Under the pieces are notes generated by a model. It had not been told where the DNA came from, made no database searches, and saw only the letters and a list, made by a program, of their open reading frames with translations. Both the position numbers and the translations under genes were made by a program. From CAYPKW01 sp964411425 (GTDB taxonomy: Bacteria; Pseudomonadota; Alphaproteobacteria; Dongiales; Dongiaceae), in NCBI GenBank assembly GCA_964411425.1, contig CAYPKW010000014.1:1-51492 (forward strand): a stretch of DNA of 51,492 bases, in the 5' to 3' direction. Position 1 is the first letter of the stretch, and each line of letters opens with the position of its first letter. Below, piece by piece: positions 1-8,388 of this stretch.

Positions 1-34
1 GTCGATTCCTGCCAAGAATGGTTGACGCCGCGGT

Positions 35-760
35 CTACTGTTCCCCGCGATCCGGAAGATTCAAGCGGTTGAAAAGTTTATGAAATCCTTGTCGGCTCAT
101 AGTCTTGATACGTTGGTGGAGCGCGACGATGTTACCACGCGTCAGGCCGAAGAGTTTCGCACCGCGCGTTGCGATCGGGTCGTCATCTAGACCTGTCGTG
201 ATGACGAGGTGAAGCTCACGGAGGAGGTCGCGGCGCAACGCCTCCGGCCCAAAGCCCCCTGGATCTTGCACCTTCTTCTCGATGATGTCGGCGAGGACGA
301 ATGTTAGGAACGCATCGGCTGATGACATCTGTGGTTTGACACCGCGCTCGTAGCCACGACCAAGCCGTCCCAATTCATCCCGCTCGCCGAACAGTCGCAT
401 GTTGGTCAATAGCTCTCTGACCAAAGGATGCTGCAGTCTCGCTCGTATGGCGCGGCCGAGGGCCTCCTCTAACAGTCGATGATCGTGTTCAACCGCTTCG
501 GGATACTCCTCGCGCTCTTGCGCCGATGCTCGGTTCGAGTGGTCCGCCTGTTCGATGGCCTCGTTCAGGGCGTCGAGCGCATCCCGCTGTCGCGGCTTCA
601 ATGTTGCCTTTAGAGCTGCTTCGCTGGCTGCATCCACCGGCCACCGGCGAAGAAGGTCACGCACGTATTGAGAACGCTTGCGCGCGATCGCACCGATGAC
701 GCCGCTCCGCCGCTTCTTTGGGTTCGCCCATCGTTTGGGCGGCTGCTTCTGAACGGCCAC
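35..760 (-). CDS. Hypothetical protein of an integrative element
   Basis: About 241 residues starting at a GTG, with GGGAG-like sequence upstream. I do not recognise a family. The N-terminal 35 residues are strongly basic (Lys/Arg-rich, containing PPKRW and KKRRSG), which suggests nucleic-acid contact; the middle is mostly charged helix-forming sequence; there is no signal peptide or membrane segment. Its base composition looks lower in GC than the metabolic genes to the right, consistent with transfer. It lies between the window edge and a same-strand tyrosine recombinase (872-2077), inside the segment bounded on the right by the tRNA-Phe fragment, so it is probably island cargo or an accessory factor. 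Function is unknown. Confidence 0.6.
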   Translation of the reverse strand: MAVQKQPPKRWANPKKRRSGVIGAIARKRSQYVRDLLRRWPVDAASEAALKATLKPRQRDALDALNEAIEQADHSNRASAQEREEYPEAVEHDHRLLEEALGRAIRARLQHPLVRELLTNMRLFGERDELGRLGRGYERGVKPQMSSADAFLTFVLADIIEKKVQDPGGFGPEALRRDLLRELHLVITTGLDDDPIATRGAKLFGLTRGNIVALHQRIKTMSRQGFHKLFNRLNLPDRGEQ

Positions 761-871
761 GCGGGGGCACTCCCTACAGCGCAGCCCTACGTGGAAGGTC
801 GGCGCGGCGGGCCGGAGTAGGGGTCCAGCTGTTCGGCGGCCAAACCTAGCCGCGCCGAGGGGGAGCGTACC

Positions 872-2077
872 TCAACCTTGGCGCAGCGACACTACTTCGG
901 CTCCGCCCACGCCCTTCATGGCGGCGGCGATGCGCTGGCCGATCAGGTCGGTCGCCTGCTTGAGCGGATCGGCGGCCAGATGCGCATAGCGCGCCGTGGT
1001 CGCCGGCTGGGTATGCCCGAGCAACGCACCGATCATCGGCAGCGACAGGCCGCCGGCGGCGCCGACGCTGGCGAAGCTGTGCCGCAGATCGTGCAAACGC
1101 ACCCCGTCGAGCCGGACGGCCTTGCGCAGCGCCAGCCAGGACCGGCGAAGGTTCTGGTAATACGACTGGCCGCGACTGGCGAGCACAAAGGGGTTGTCGG
1201 GGCGCCGCTCGATCCCGGCCAGCACTTCGAGGGCGGGCGCGTTGAGGTGGATCGTCTTCGCCCCGGTCTTGGAATCGGCGAGGTTCAGGCGGCGGCCCTC
1301 GAAATCGACGTGCTCCCAGCGCAGGGTGAGGATTTCGCCGGCCCGGCATCCGGTGAAGCACAAGAGGCGGATCGCGGCGACGACGGCCGACGGGTGGGTT
1401 TGCGTGCGCTCGGCTTCCGCGAGGGCGGCGCCCAGCCGGCCCATTTCGTCGGCGGAGAGGAAACGCTGCATCTTGCGTTCCCGATTGCGCTCGACGTGGC
1501 GGCAGGGATTGGTGCCGTCCGAGCGCAAGCCCCACCTTTCGGCAAGGTTGAACATCTTGGACAACAACTGCAACGTGCGGTTGGCGGCGCCCGGGGTGGC
1601 CGCCATGGCGTGATGCAGGCGGGTGATGTCGGCCCGCGTCACGTCGGCGGTCTTGCGGTTGCCGAGGGCCGGCAGGACGTGAAGGCGCAGATTGATCGCG
1701 TCCGTGCGCACGCTACTCGCCTTCTTTTTCGGCACGGCATGGACCGCCATGTACCGCTCGGCGAGCTCAGCAATCGAGAGGGCCTTGCGCGCCTCGGCGC
1801 GCTCCGCCGCCGGGTCGGCGCCCTTGCGCGCCGCCTGCAACAGGTCGCGGGCGCGGTCGCGGGCCGTCTCGGGCGTGAACACGCCGTGCGCCCCGATTGT
1901 GAGGCGGCGCGACAGATTGCCGGCGGTGCGGTACTGCACGATGTATGAGCGGCGCCCGGACGGCTTCACGCGGACGCCGAAGCCCTTGACCTCGTTATCC
2001 CAGGCGAAGATGTCGGCGGCGCCGGGCCTGATCGCTTCGACGAAACGCTTGGTGAGCTTCTGGATGGGCTTCTGCAT
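872..2077 (-). CDS. int: Tyrosine recombinase (P4-type phage/island integrase)
   Basis: A 401-residue site-specific recombinase. The first ~90 residues match the integrase DNA-binding domain that starts P4-like integrases (LTKRFVEAIRPG, WDNEVKGFGVRV); residues ~100-190 form the SAM-like core-binding domain; residues ~205-385 are the catalytic domain. All catalytic residues can be seen: R245 (TGCRAGEIL), K270 (DSKTGAK), H329 and R332 (HDLRHSF), H355 (LLGHTQ) and nucleophile Y364 (TARYAHL). The length is normal and the gene looks intact. It is read away from a truncated tRNA-Phe gene about 200 bp upstream, the usual arrangement for an element that integrates into the 3' part of a tRNA. It should catalyse integration and excision of the island extending left of the window. 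Confidence 0.93.
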   Translation of the reverse strand: MQKPIQKLTKRFVEAIRPGAADIFAWDNEVKGFGVRVKPSGRRSYIVQYRTAGNLSRRLTIGAHGVFTPETARDRARDLLQAARKGADPAAERAEARKALSIAELAERYMAVHAVPKKKASSVRTDAINLRLHVLPALGNRKTADVTRADITRLHHAMAATPGAANRTLQLLSKMFNLAERWGLRSDGTNPCRHVERNRERKMQRFLSADEMGRLGAALAEAERTQTHPSAVVAAIRLLCFTGCRAGEILTLRWEHVDFEGRRLNLADSKTGAKTIHLNAPALEVLAGIERRPDNPFVLASRGQSYYQNLRRSWLALRKAVRLDGVRLHDLRHSFASVGAAGGLSLPMIGALLGHTQPATTARYAHLAADPLKQATDLIGQRIAAAMKGVGGAEVVSLRQG

Positions 2078-2166
2078 GGCGACCCCCTACAAGTTGCCCC
2101 TGCTGCACCCCTCGGTTGTAGCCGCTGGCCGGGTAAGCAGGGGGTAAGCAAGAGGAAACATAATCC

Positions 2167-2257
2167 ATCGCAACCCGTCTTACAAGGGGGCTAGGGGCGA
2201 ATACCGAAATTGGCGGATTTGTGCCGATTAGAGGGTCGTTATCGCAAGTCATCGCAA
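2167..2257. repeat. ATCGCAA direct repeats near the attachment site
   Basis: The heptamer ATCGCAA occurs three times in the same orientation, at 2167-2173, 2241-2247 and 2251-2257; the last two are spaced exactly 10 bp apart, one helical turn. They lie between the integrase start and the tRNA fragment. P4-type integrases bind short direct 'arm' repeats flanking the core site, so these are candidate arm-type or excisionase sites. This is inference from spacing and position only. The rest of 2078-2280 shows no gene. Confidence 0.35.
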
Positions 2258-2280
2258 AGCATCTAAACGCCCATTACTAG

Positions 2281-2326
2281 GCTGAAAATCCGCGTGTCGC
2301 TGGTTCGATTCCGGCCCTGGGCACCA
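2281..2326 (+). other. attachment-site remnant: 3' half of tRNA-Phe(GAA)
   Basis: The sequence reads as the 3' half of a tRNA: anticodon loop CTGAAAA (anticodon GAA), 3' side of the anticodon stem TCCGC, variable loop GTGTC, T stem-loop GCTGG-TTCGATT-CCGGC, acceptor strand CCTGGGC, discriminator A and encoded CCA ending at 2326. The expected 5' half (acceptor GCCCAGG, D arm, GCGGA) is absent; the bases before the anticodon loop do not pair. This is what remains at one end of an element that integrated at the anticodon loop/3' half of tRNA-Phe. The intact tRNA should be at the other end of the element, left of this window. From 2327 to 2418 I see no gene. Confidence 0.8.
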
Positions 2327-2418
2327 GATTCTCCAAGGCTCGTTCGGACGACCGCACGTTCCGTCGCGCCCACCCGGGCTCAAGACTCGCGTGCGCCTAT
2401 CCGCGACAGGTAGATAGG

Positions 2419-3063
2419 TTAAGATCCCAGTCCCTGCTCGGTCTCGGCCGCCTCGAGCGGCGCGGCGGCGCCTGCGATCGTGCCGGCGACGGTGGCCGAG
2501 CCCGCGGTCGCCAAGCCCGCTTCGATGCCCGCATAAGGCGCGCCCAGCGAACTCATCGAAGCGAGCTCGCCGTTGATGGTCTCGACGACCGCGGCGGTCA
2601 CCGGCTTGTTCGCCGCGTTGACGAGAATCGCGGCGGCGTCGTTCAGCAGCGCGCCAAGAGCGGGGTCGAGCGGATTGGTATTGTACGCGCCCAGGTAGCC
2701 CGCGAGCGCATTGGCATAGGCCTGGCTCACAATCCCGACCGCGGATTTGGCCGAGCTATTGACTCGCGCTTGGTCGCTGGCGTGCAGGAATCCGTTCAGC
2801 CGGCCGAGGTCGCTGGCGTGCAGCCCATTTGTAGTCGGGCTCTGGCCCTTTGCGGCGACTTGACCCTGTCCTTGACCCTGACTCTGGCCTTGTCCCTGGC
2901 CCTGTCCCTGCCCGCCGGCGTTCGCGCTGTTGCCGCCGCGCGCGGCAAAGGCGCTCGAGTCGGCAAGCCAGTTGTGCCCCGGATCCACGACGAACGGCAT
3001 CGCCGTCAACGCGATACCGGCAGCCGCCAACAACGCCCAACGCATCGCTTCGATTTGCCGCAT
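2419..3063 (-). CDS. Exported Gly/Gln-repeat protein, unknown function
   Basis: About 214 residues when started at the ATG of MRQIEAM; an upstream in-frame start at 3108 would only add an unlikely leader. Residues 1-40 look like a signal peptide (short basic stretch, then LLAAAGIALTAMPF, then an Ala-rich cleavage region). Next comes a low-complexity block of GQ dipeptides (about 9 repeats, one GQSQ), followed by two copies of LHASD about 12 residues apart, then an Ala-rich helical C-terminal half. No catalytic motif is visible. It is the first gene right of the tRNA-Phe remnant, so it probably belongs to the native chromosome. Role is unknown; an exported structural or envelope protein is a guess. 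Confidence 0.65.
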   Translation of the reverse strand: MRQIEAMRWALLAAAGIALTAMPFVVDPGHNWLADSSAFAARGGNSANAGGQGQGQGQGQSQGQGQGQVAAKGQSPTTNGLHASDLGRLNGFLHASDQARVNSSAKSAVGIVSQAYANALAGYLGAYNTNPLDPALGALLNDAAAILVNAANKPVTAAVVETINGELASMSSLGAPYAGIEAGLATAGSATVAGTIAGAAAPLEAAETEQGLGS

Positions 3064-3282
3064 CTCCGTCCTCCAAGACCGCGTCGCACGGAAGCCGCCT
3101 CCCGGCAACCGGCTCCTTGAAGCACAAGAGAGTTAAAAAAGAATTACTCAATACAAAGCAGCCACAAATTTGCCACCGCATTGGGGTCGATGCATGAACT
3201 GCTCCCGCCGCCAGCGGACCGTATTTCGCCGGAGAACGAGATGGCGGTCGGCCGGATTTTTTAATTTGCCGGCCGAATCGGC

Positions 3283-3288
3283 TACAAT
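3283..3288 (+). promoter_or_regulatory. Possible -10 element upstream of the 47-residue gene
   Basis: TACAAT lies 45 bp before the small gene at 3333, downstream of an unusually T-rich stretch (3257-3262) in otherwise GC-rich sequence. A good -35 at 17 bp is not obvious, so this is a weak call. Confidence 0.25.
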
Positions 3289-3332
3289 GCCATCTGTGAA
3301 GCTAATCCGGTTCGGCCGAAGGATGACGCCGC

Positions 3333-3476
3333 ATGATTACTAGGACGATAGCCGTGGTGGCCGCATTTGCCCTCGGGGCAATGATCTTGGAAGGCGTGTT
3401 CGGCGTCGACATTGGGTTGCGGGACTTCATCGAGGGCTTGGTGCGCTTGAGCCGCGTCGGCGTCATGCCCCAGTAA
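3333..3476 (+). CDS. 47-residue single-pass membrane microprotein
   Basis: A short open frame from ATG 3333 to TAA 3474-3476 encodes 47 residues. Residues 4-24 (RTIAVVAAFALGAMILEGVF) form one hydrophobic helix, followed by an amphipathic tail with acidic and basic residues. Codon choice is GC3-rich in the manner of neighbouring genes, and a purine-rich stretch (GAAGGA, 3319-3324) sits 8 bp before the ATG as a plausible ribosome site. It precedes the hydantoinase-like gene by 60 bp on the same strand. I recognise no family, and the reading may be fortuitous. Confidence 0.4.
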   Translation: MITRTIAVVAAFALGAMILEGVFGVDIGLRDFIEGLVRLSRVGVMPQ

Positions 3477-3536
3477 CCGTTCCGCCGCCGGTCAGCCCGG
3501 CCGGCGGCTCCGATTTTCGTCTCGCGTAGCGCAACG

Positions 3537-5519
3537 ATGCCCATTCTTCTGGGACTCGACACCGGCGGGACCTACACGGACGCGGTCCTGTTCGATCCGC
3601 AACGTGGCGTGCTGGCCTCGGCCAAGGCGCTCACAACCAAGTACGATCTTGCAATCGGCTTGCGGCACGCAGTGAACGCCGTGTTGCCGAAGGCGGCCGT
3701 CGAGATCGCTCTCGTATCATTGTCGACCACGCTGGCGACCAATGCCATCGTCGAGCGTCACGGCAGTCCGATATGTCTGCTGCTGATGGGCTACGAGCCG
3801 GATGCGCTCGACAAGGCGGGTCTGCGCCAGGCGCTCGGCGACGATCCGGTGGTGTTCCTTAGGGGGGGCCACGATGCCGTCGGCGACGAACAGGCGCCGC
3901 TCGACCTCGGGGCGGCAAGGGCGGCCATCCTCGAGTATGCGCCGCGCGTCGCTGCGTTCGCAGTGTCGGGCTTCTTCTCGGTGCGTAACCCGGCCCACGA
4001 GATCGCGCTGCGCGATGTCATCCGCGAGCTCACCGATCGCCCGGTGACTTGCGGCCACGAGCTCACCTCGCGGCTCGATGCGCCGCGGCGGGCGCTCACG
4101 ACGGCCTTCAACGCGCGGCTCATTCCGCAGCTCAGCCGACTGGTGCGCGCGGTGGACGGATTGCTGCGGGAGAAGGGGATCGACGCTCCGCGCATGATAG
4201 TCAAGGGCGACGGCTCGTTGCTCGATGCCAGGACGGCATTGGCGCGGCCCGTGGAGACGATCCTGTCGGGGCCGGCCGCCAGCGTCGTCGGCGCGCGCTA
4301 TCTGTCGGGCCGGCAGGACGTATTCGTCGCCGACATGGGCGGCACCACCACCGACATCGCGCTGCTGCGCGGCGGCTTTCCGGTGCTGAGCCCCGACGGC
4401 GCCGTGGTTGGCGGCTGGCGAACGATGGTCGAGGCGGTGGCGGTCCACACCTTCGGGCTCGGCGGCGACAGCGAAGTCCATTTTGACGGCCTGGAGGGCT
4501 TGGCCCTCGGCCCGCGGCGCGTCGTTCCGCTCAGTCTGCTGGCGCACCAGCACCCGACGGTCTTGCAGACTCTGCGCGAGGAAGCCGACCGGCCGGCCGA
4601 GCCGCACGACGGCCAGTTCGTGCTGCGCCATCGGCCGCTCGACACCGAAGGGGGCCTCTCCGCGGCCCAGGCGCGCCTATGGGCGGCCTTGGCCGAGGCG
4701 CCGGTGCCGCTGGCCCGGCTGCAGACGGGCTACGCGGCGAGCCGCGCCCGGCAACGGCTGCTGGACCGTGGGCAGATCATCGCGGCGGGTTTCACGCCGA
4801 GCGATGCGTGCCATGTGCTTGGCCGCCAACGGACCTGGTCGTCGGAGGCCGCGCGTCTAGGGGCGGAGTTGTTCCGGCGCCGCCAGCCGGGCAGACAGGA
4901 AAGCAACGTCGAAGACTTCTGTCGGCAGGTTGTCGGCCAGGTGACACGACAGGCCGGCCGGGCGCTGGTCGCCACCGCGCTCGGCGAGACCGACGGCGGC
5001 GCGCTCGACGGCCCCGGATCGACCGGCTGGCGGCTGGTCGAGCGGGGGCTCGGCGAAAGTACCGAAGGGCTGGTCGCCATGTCCGTGCGGCTGGGCCGAG
5101 CGGTGGTGGCCATCGGTGCGCCGGCGGCGACGTATTACCCGGAGGTCGCGCGCCGGCTCCACACCGAACTCGTTCTGCCGCCGCACGCCGAGGTGTCGAA
5201 CGCGATCGGGGCGGTGGCCGGCAGCGTCGTGCAGAAGGTGGTCGCCACAATCACGGCGCCGGAGGAGGGACGCTTCCGCGTTCACCTGCCGAATGGCAAC
5301 CGCGATTTCGCCGGCCTGGAGGCGGCGGCGGAATGCGCAGTCACGGAATCGCGAGGCTTGGCGCTCGGCCGGGCGCAGCAGGCCGGCGCCGCCGACATTC
5401 ATGTGGAGCACGTGCGCGAGGACAATATCGTGCGCGGCGTCGGGGGCCGCGACATCTTCATCGAGACCAAGGTAGCAGCCACCGCCACGGGCCGCCCGCG
5501 CCTAGCCGGCGCTCGATAG
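3537..5519 (+). CDS. Hydantoinase A / 5-oxoprolinase family protein
   Basis: 660 residues with the two-part ATP-binding fold of the hydantoinase/oxoprolinase A family: the N-terminal phosphate loop DTGGTYTDAV at residues 8-17, STTLATNAIVE near residue 62-72, and the second phosphate-binding motif ADMGGTTTDIALL near residue 265-277. Family members hydrolyse cyclic amide rings such as N-methylhydantoin or 5-oxoproline using ATP, normally with a HyuB partner. No HyuB lies beside it here, and the downstream gene is convergent, so it is an orphan. The C-terminal third diverges from the classical enzymes as far as I can tell. The substrate cannot be read from sequence. Confidence 0.8.
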   Translation: MPILLGLDTGGTYTDAVLFDPQRGVLASAKALTTKYDLAIGLRHAVNAVLPKAAVEIALVSLSTTLATNAIVERHGSPICLLLMGYEPDALDKAGLRQALGDDPVVFLRGGHDAVGDEQAPLDLGAARAAILEYAPRVAAFAVSGFFSVRNPAHEIALRDVIRELTDRPVTCGHELTSRLDAPRRALTTAFNARLIPQLSRLVRAVDGLLREKGIDAPRMIVKGDGSLLDARTALARPVETILSGPAASVVGARYLSGRQDVFVADMGGTTTDIALLRGGFPVLSPDGAVVGGWRTMVEAVAVHTFGLGGDSEVHFDGLEGLALGPRRVVPLSLLAHQHPTVLQTLREEADRPAEPHDGQFVLRHRPLDTEGGLSAAQARLWAALAEAPVPLARLQTGYAASRARQRLLDRGQIIAAGFTPSDACHVLGRQRTWSSEAARLGAELFRRRQPGRQESNVEDFCRQVVGQVTRQAGRALVATALGETDGGALDGPGSTGWRLVERGLGESTEGLVAMSVRLGRAVVAIGAPAATYYPEVARRLHTELVLPPHAEVSNAIGAVAGSVVQKVVATITAPEEGRFRVHLPNGNRDFAGLEAAAECAVTESRGLALGRAQQAGAADIHVEHVREDNIVRGVGGRDIFIETKVAATATGRPRLAGAR

Positions 5520-5525
5520 CCCGCG

Positions 5526-6623
5526 CTACTTGGTCAGCACCAGGGTGTCGGCCGGTTCCCAGGACACCCAGAGTTCCTCGCCAACGGTGATCGTGGGCGT
5601 GGCGCTGCGCGCGCTGTTCGCCACGTTGGCGGCAATGGTGATTCCGGTCGCGTTTTCCAGGTACACGTGGCTCTCGTCGCCGTAATAGGCGAACTCGCTC
5701 ACGCGCCCGCGCAGCCGAATCCGATCCTTTGCCGGTTCGACGCGGTCGAGCCGGATTTTCTCCGGCCGCACGGCGATGCCGATCTCGCCCGATGCATCGC
5801 CCGCATGCGGAACCGCGATCCGCCCGAGACTCTCCACGTCGAGCGCAAGGAGGCCGTTCTCCACGCCGATCACGCGGCCCTGGAACAGGTTCATCTTGCC
5901 GATGAAGTCGGCGACGAACCGGCAGTTGGGATACTCGTACAGCTCCGCCGGAGGGGCGACCTGCTGGACCCGCCCCGCTTCCATCACGGCGATGCGGTTC
6001 GCCATCGACAGGGCCTCGTTCTGGTCATGCGTGACGATCACGAAGGTGATCCCGACCGACTGTTGCAGGCGCACCAGCTCGATCTGCATGGCCTCGCGCA
6101 GCTTGGCGTCGAGCGCCGAGAGCGGTTCGTCCAAGAGCAGCACTTTGGGACGCTTGATGAGCGCGCGCGAGAGAGCGACGCGCTGGCGCTGGCCGCCGGA
6201 GAGTTGGCTCGGCATGCGTTTCGCGAATCCCTCGAGCTTGACGAGCGCCAGCGCATCGCGCACACGGCTCACGATTTCGGCCGCCGGCACGCCGGTCACC
6301 CTGAGCCCGTAGCCGACGTTCCGCTCCACCGTCATGTGCGGAAACACGGCATAGGACTGGAATACCATGTTGACCGGTCGGCGGTTCGGGTCGACGCCCA
6401 GCATGGGTTCGCCCGCGATGGCGATTTCGCCCTCGGTCACGGTCTCGAAGCCCGCCAGCATGCGCAACAGCGTGGTCTTGCCGCAGCCCGAGGGCCCCAA
6501 CAGCGCGAAGAACTCACCTTCGGCGATATCGAGCGAGACGTTGTCCACCGCGGTCACGGCGCCGAAGCGCTTGCTAACATTGCGGATCGAGATGATGGGC
6601 GGCGATGGGTTCATGCTCGTCAT
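5526..6623 (-). CDS. potA: Polyamine-type ABC transporter ATPase (PotA family), system 1
   Basis: 365 residues. The nucleotide-binding domain carries Walker A GPSGCGKTT, Q-loop VFQSYAVFPH, signature LSGGQRQRV, Walker B LLLDEPLSAL and switch His VTHDQ. The C-terminal ~110 residues are a TOBE-type regulatory domain (GIAVRPEKIRL). It powers import by the two permeases encoded just upstream; the start ATG overlaps the stop of the PotC-like gene by 4 bp (ATGA), indicating translational coupling. The family covers spermidine/putrescine, and related members take other cationic or iron substrates, so polyamine is likely but not proven. It is last in the operon, convergent with the hydantoinase-like gene. 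Confidence 0.9.
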   Translation of the reverse strand: MTSMNPSPPIISIRNVSKRFGAVTAVDNVSLDIAEGEFFALLGPSGCGKTTLLRMLAGFETVTEGEIAIAGEPMLGVDPNRRPVNMVFQSYAVFPHMTVERNVGYGLRVTGVPAAEIVSRVRDALALVKLEGFAKRMPSQLSGGQRQRVALSRALIKRPKVLLLDEPLSALDAKLREAMQIELVRLQQSVGITFVIVTHDQNEALSMANRIAVMEAGRVQQVAPPAELYEYPNCRFVADFIGKMNLFQGRVIGVENGLLALDVESLGRIAVPHAGDASGEIGIAVRPEKIRLDRVEPAKDRIRLRGRVSEFAYYGDESHVYLENATGITIAANVANSARSATPTITVGEELWVSWEPADTLVLTK

Positions 6624-7453
6624 TTCTTGCCGCGCGATTGCAGGATCATGGCGATCACCGTCATCGTCAAGGTCAACACGATGAGCACGGTGGAGGCGGC
6701 GTTGACCTCAGGCGTCACGCTGAATCGCACCATCGAATAGATCTTGATCGGGAAGGTGGTCGAGCCGGGCCCCGAAGTGAAGAAGGTAATCACGAAGTCG
6801 TCGAGCGACAGCGTGAAGGCCAGCAGAGCGCCGGCGACGACGCCCGGGATCAAATACGGAAACGTCACGTTCCAGAAGGTCTGCCACTGGTTGGCGCCGA
6901 GGTCGCGCGAGGCCTCCTCCAGCGACCGGTCGAAGCCCGCCATGCGCGAGCGAACGACGACGGCCACGAACGGAATGCTGAAGGCGATATGGCTGACGAT
7001 CACGGTCAGCAGGCTCAAGGGAATACCGGCCCAGGCAAAAAAAGCCAGCATCGCCACGCCCATGCAAATCTCTGGAATCACAATGGGCAGATGCACCCAA
7101 CCGTCGAACGGGCCCTTGAACGGGAAGCGGAAGCGGTACAGCGCCACTCCGAGCATGGTGCCAAGCGCGGCGGAGACGAGGGTCGAGGTGGCGGCGATGG
7201 TGAGGCTGTTGACGAAGGCCGTATGCAATGTGGCGTTGTGATAGGCCAGCACGTAGTACTTGAACGTGAAGCCTTCCCAAGTGATGTTCCGCTTGCTGTC
7301 GTTGAAGCTGAAGGCAACAAGGGCGAGTATCGGAAAGTAGAGAAAGACGAAATTTCCCGCGAACACCAGCCACATCCAGCCCCGTCGCGTATACTCGAGC
7401 GGGGCGACGGCGGCGCGGCCGGCGGCCGCGGCGCGGAGGGCGACGCTCGCCAT
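6620..7453 (-). CDS. potC: ABC permease, PotC type, system 1
   Basis: 277 residues with about six hydrophobic segments and the permease EAA loop EEASRDLGANQWQTFWNVTFP (shown in part: EEASRDLGA), which docks on the ATPase. The segment FSFNDSKRNITWEGFTFKYY after the first membrane helix is typical of PotC-like subunits. It pairs with the PotB-like subunit encoded 1 bp upstream to form the inner-membrane channel, and overlaps the ATPase start by 4 bp. Start at ATG 7453. Confidence 0.9.
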   Translation of the reverse strand: MASVALRAAAAGRAAVAPLEYTRRGWMWLVFAGNFVFLYFPILALVAFSFNDSKRNITWEGFTFKYYVLAYHNATLHTAFVNSLTIAATSTLVSAALGTMLGVALYRFRFPFKGPFDGWVHLPIVIPEICMGVAMLAFFAWAGIPLSLLTVIVSHIAFSIPFVAVVVRSRMAGFDRSLEEASRDLGANQWQTFWNVTFPYLIPGVVAGALLAFTLSLDDFVITFFTSGPGSTTFPIKIYSMVRFSVTPEVNAASTVLIVLTLTMTVIAMILQSRGKK

Positions 7454-7454
7454 G

Positions 7455-8360
7455 TCAGTACGAAACGCCTCCCTCGCGCCGCGCCACCGCGGCCTTGATC
7501 CAAAGAAAGACGAAGGTCGCGTACATCAGCAGGAACGACAGCGCCGCGCCGAACGGCCAGTCGCGCGCCGGCCCGAATTGCTGGGCGATGAGGTTGCCGA
7601 TCATGATGCTATCCGGCCCGCCCAGCAGGTCCGGCGTCAGGAAGGTTCCGAGCGCCAGGATGAACGTCAGCAGGACCCCGGTGAAGATACCGGGGAACGC
7701 CAGCGGCACGGTGACCGAGAAAAGGGTGCGCCACTGCCCGGCGCCCAGATCGAGGCTTGCCTCCAGGTACGACCTGTCCAGCTTCTCCAGCGTCGCATAG
7801 AGAGGCAGCACCATGAACGGCAGATTGACGTAAACGAGCCCGACGATGACGGCGTACTGGTTGTAGAGAAGCTGGAGCGGCTCGAAGGCGCCGAGCCCCG
7901 GCAGTCCGAGCCAAGTGGCGAGGCCGTTGATGCCGTCATGCCCCCATTCGTAAATGAAGTTGACGTACCCCTTCGTGCGCAGCACGGCGATCCACGCATA
8001 GGTGCGAATCAGAAGATTGGTCCAGAACGGCAGGATGACCAGTAACAGCAGCAAGTTGCGGTAGCGCGCCGGCGCGAACGAAATGCCGAGCGCCAGCGGG
8101 AAGCCCATGAGCAGGCACATGGCGGTTGTGATCAGGGCGATGCGCGCCGACTTGAGGATGATCGAGAGGTGGAGCCACTCGACCGCGCGGACGTAATTGT
8201 CGAGGGAAAGAGCGAGCAGCGTCTCGCCGAGAGACCCGCGCTCGCCGAAGCTGTAGACCCAGACAATGGCGAGCGGCAGGGTGAAGAAGATAACGAGCCA
8301 GGCGGTCGGGGGCAGCAGGAGGACGGCGAACTGAAGCCGATTGCGCCACCATTCCTCCAT
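7455..8360 (-). CDS. potB: ABC permease, PotB type, system 1
   Basis: 301 residues, about six membrane helices, with the PotB-like features LLPPTAWLVIFFTLPLAIV near the N-terminus, FWTNLLIRTYAW before the third helix region, and the EAA loop EASLDLGAGQWRTLF. It makes the heterodimeric membrane channel with the PotC-type partner; the stop is 1 bp from the next start. It lies 28 bp after the binding-protein gene in a four-gene operon. Confidence 0.9.
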   Translation of the reverse strand: MEEWWRNRLQFAVLLLPPTAWLVIFFTLPLAIVWVYSFGERGSLGETLLALSLDNYVRAVEWLHLSIILKSARIALITTAMCLLMGFPLALGISFAPARYRNLLLLLVILPFWTNLLIRTYAWIAVLRTKGYVNFIYEWGHDGINGLATWLGLPGLGAFEPLQLLYNQYAVIVGLVYVNLPFMVLPLYATLEKLDRSYLEASLDLGAGQWRTLFSVTVPLAFPGIFTGVLLTFILALGTFLTPDLLGGPDSIMIGNLIAQQFGPARDWPFGAALSFLLMYATFVFLWIKAAVARREGGVSY

Positions 8361-8388
8361 AGGTGCGCCGCCCCCTCCGCCGCCGCCT

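Noticed and set aside
2881..2935. CRISPR-like or tandem repeat array
   Set aside because: The short CCTGNCCCTG-like units are the coding sequence of the GQ repeats in the exported protein, with no spacers.
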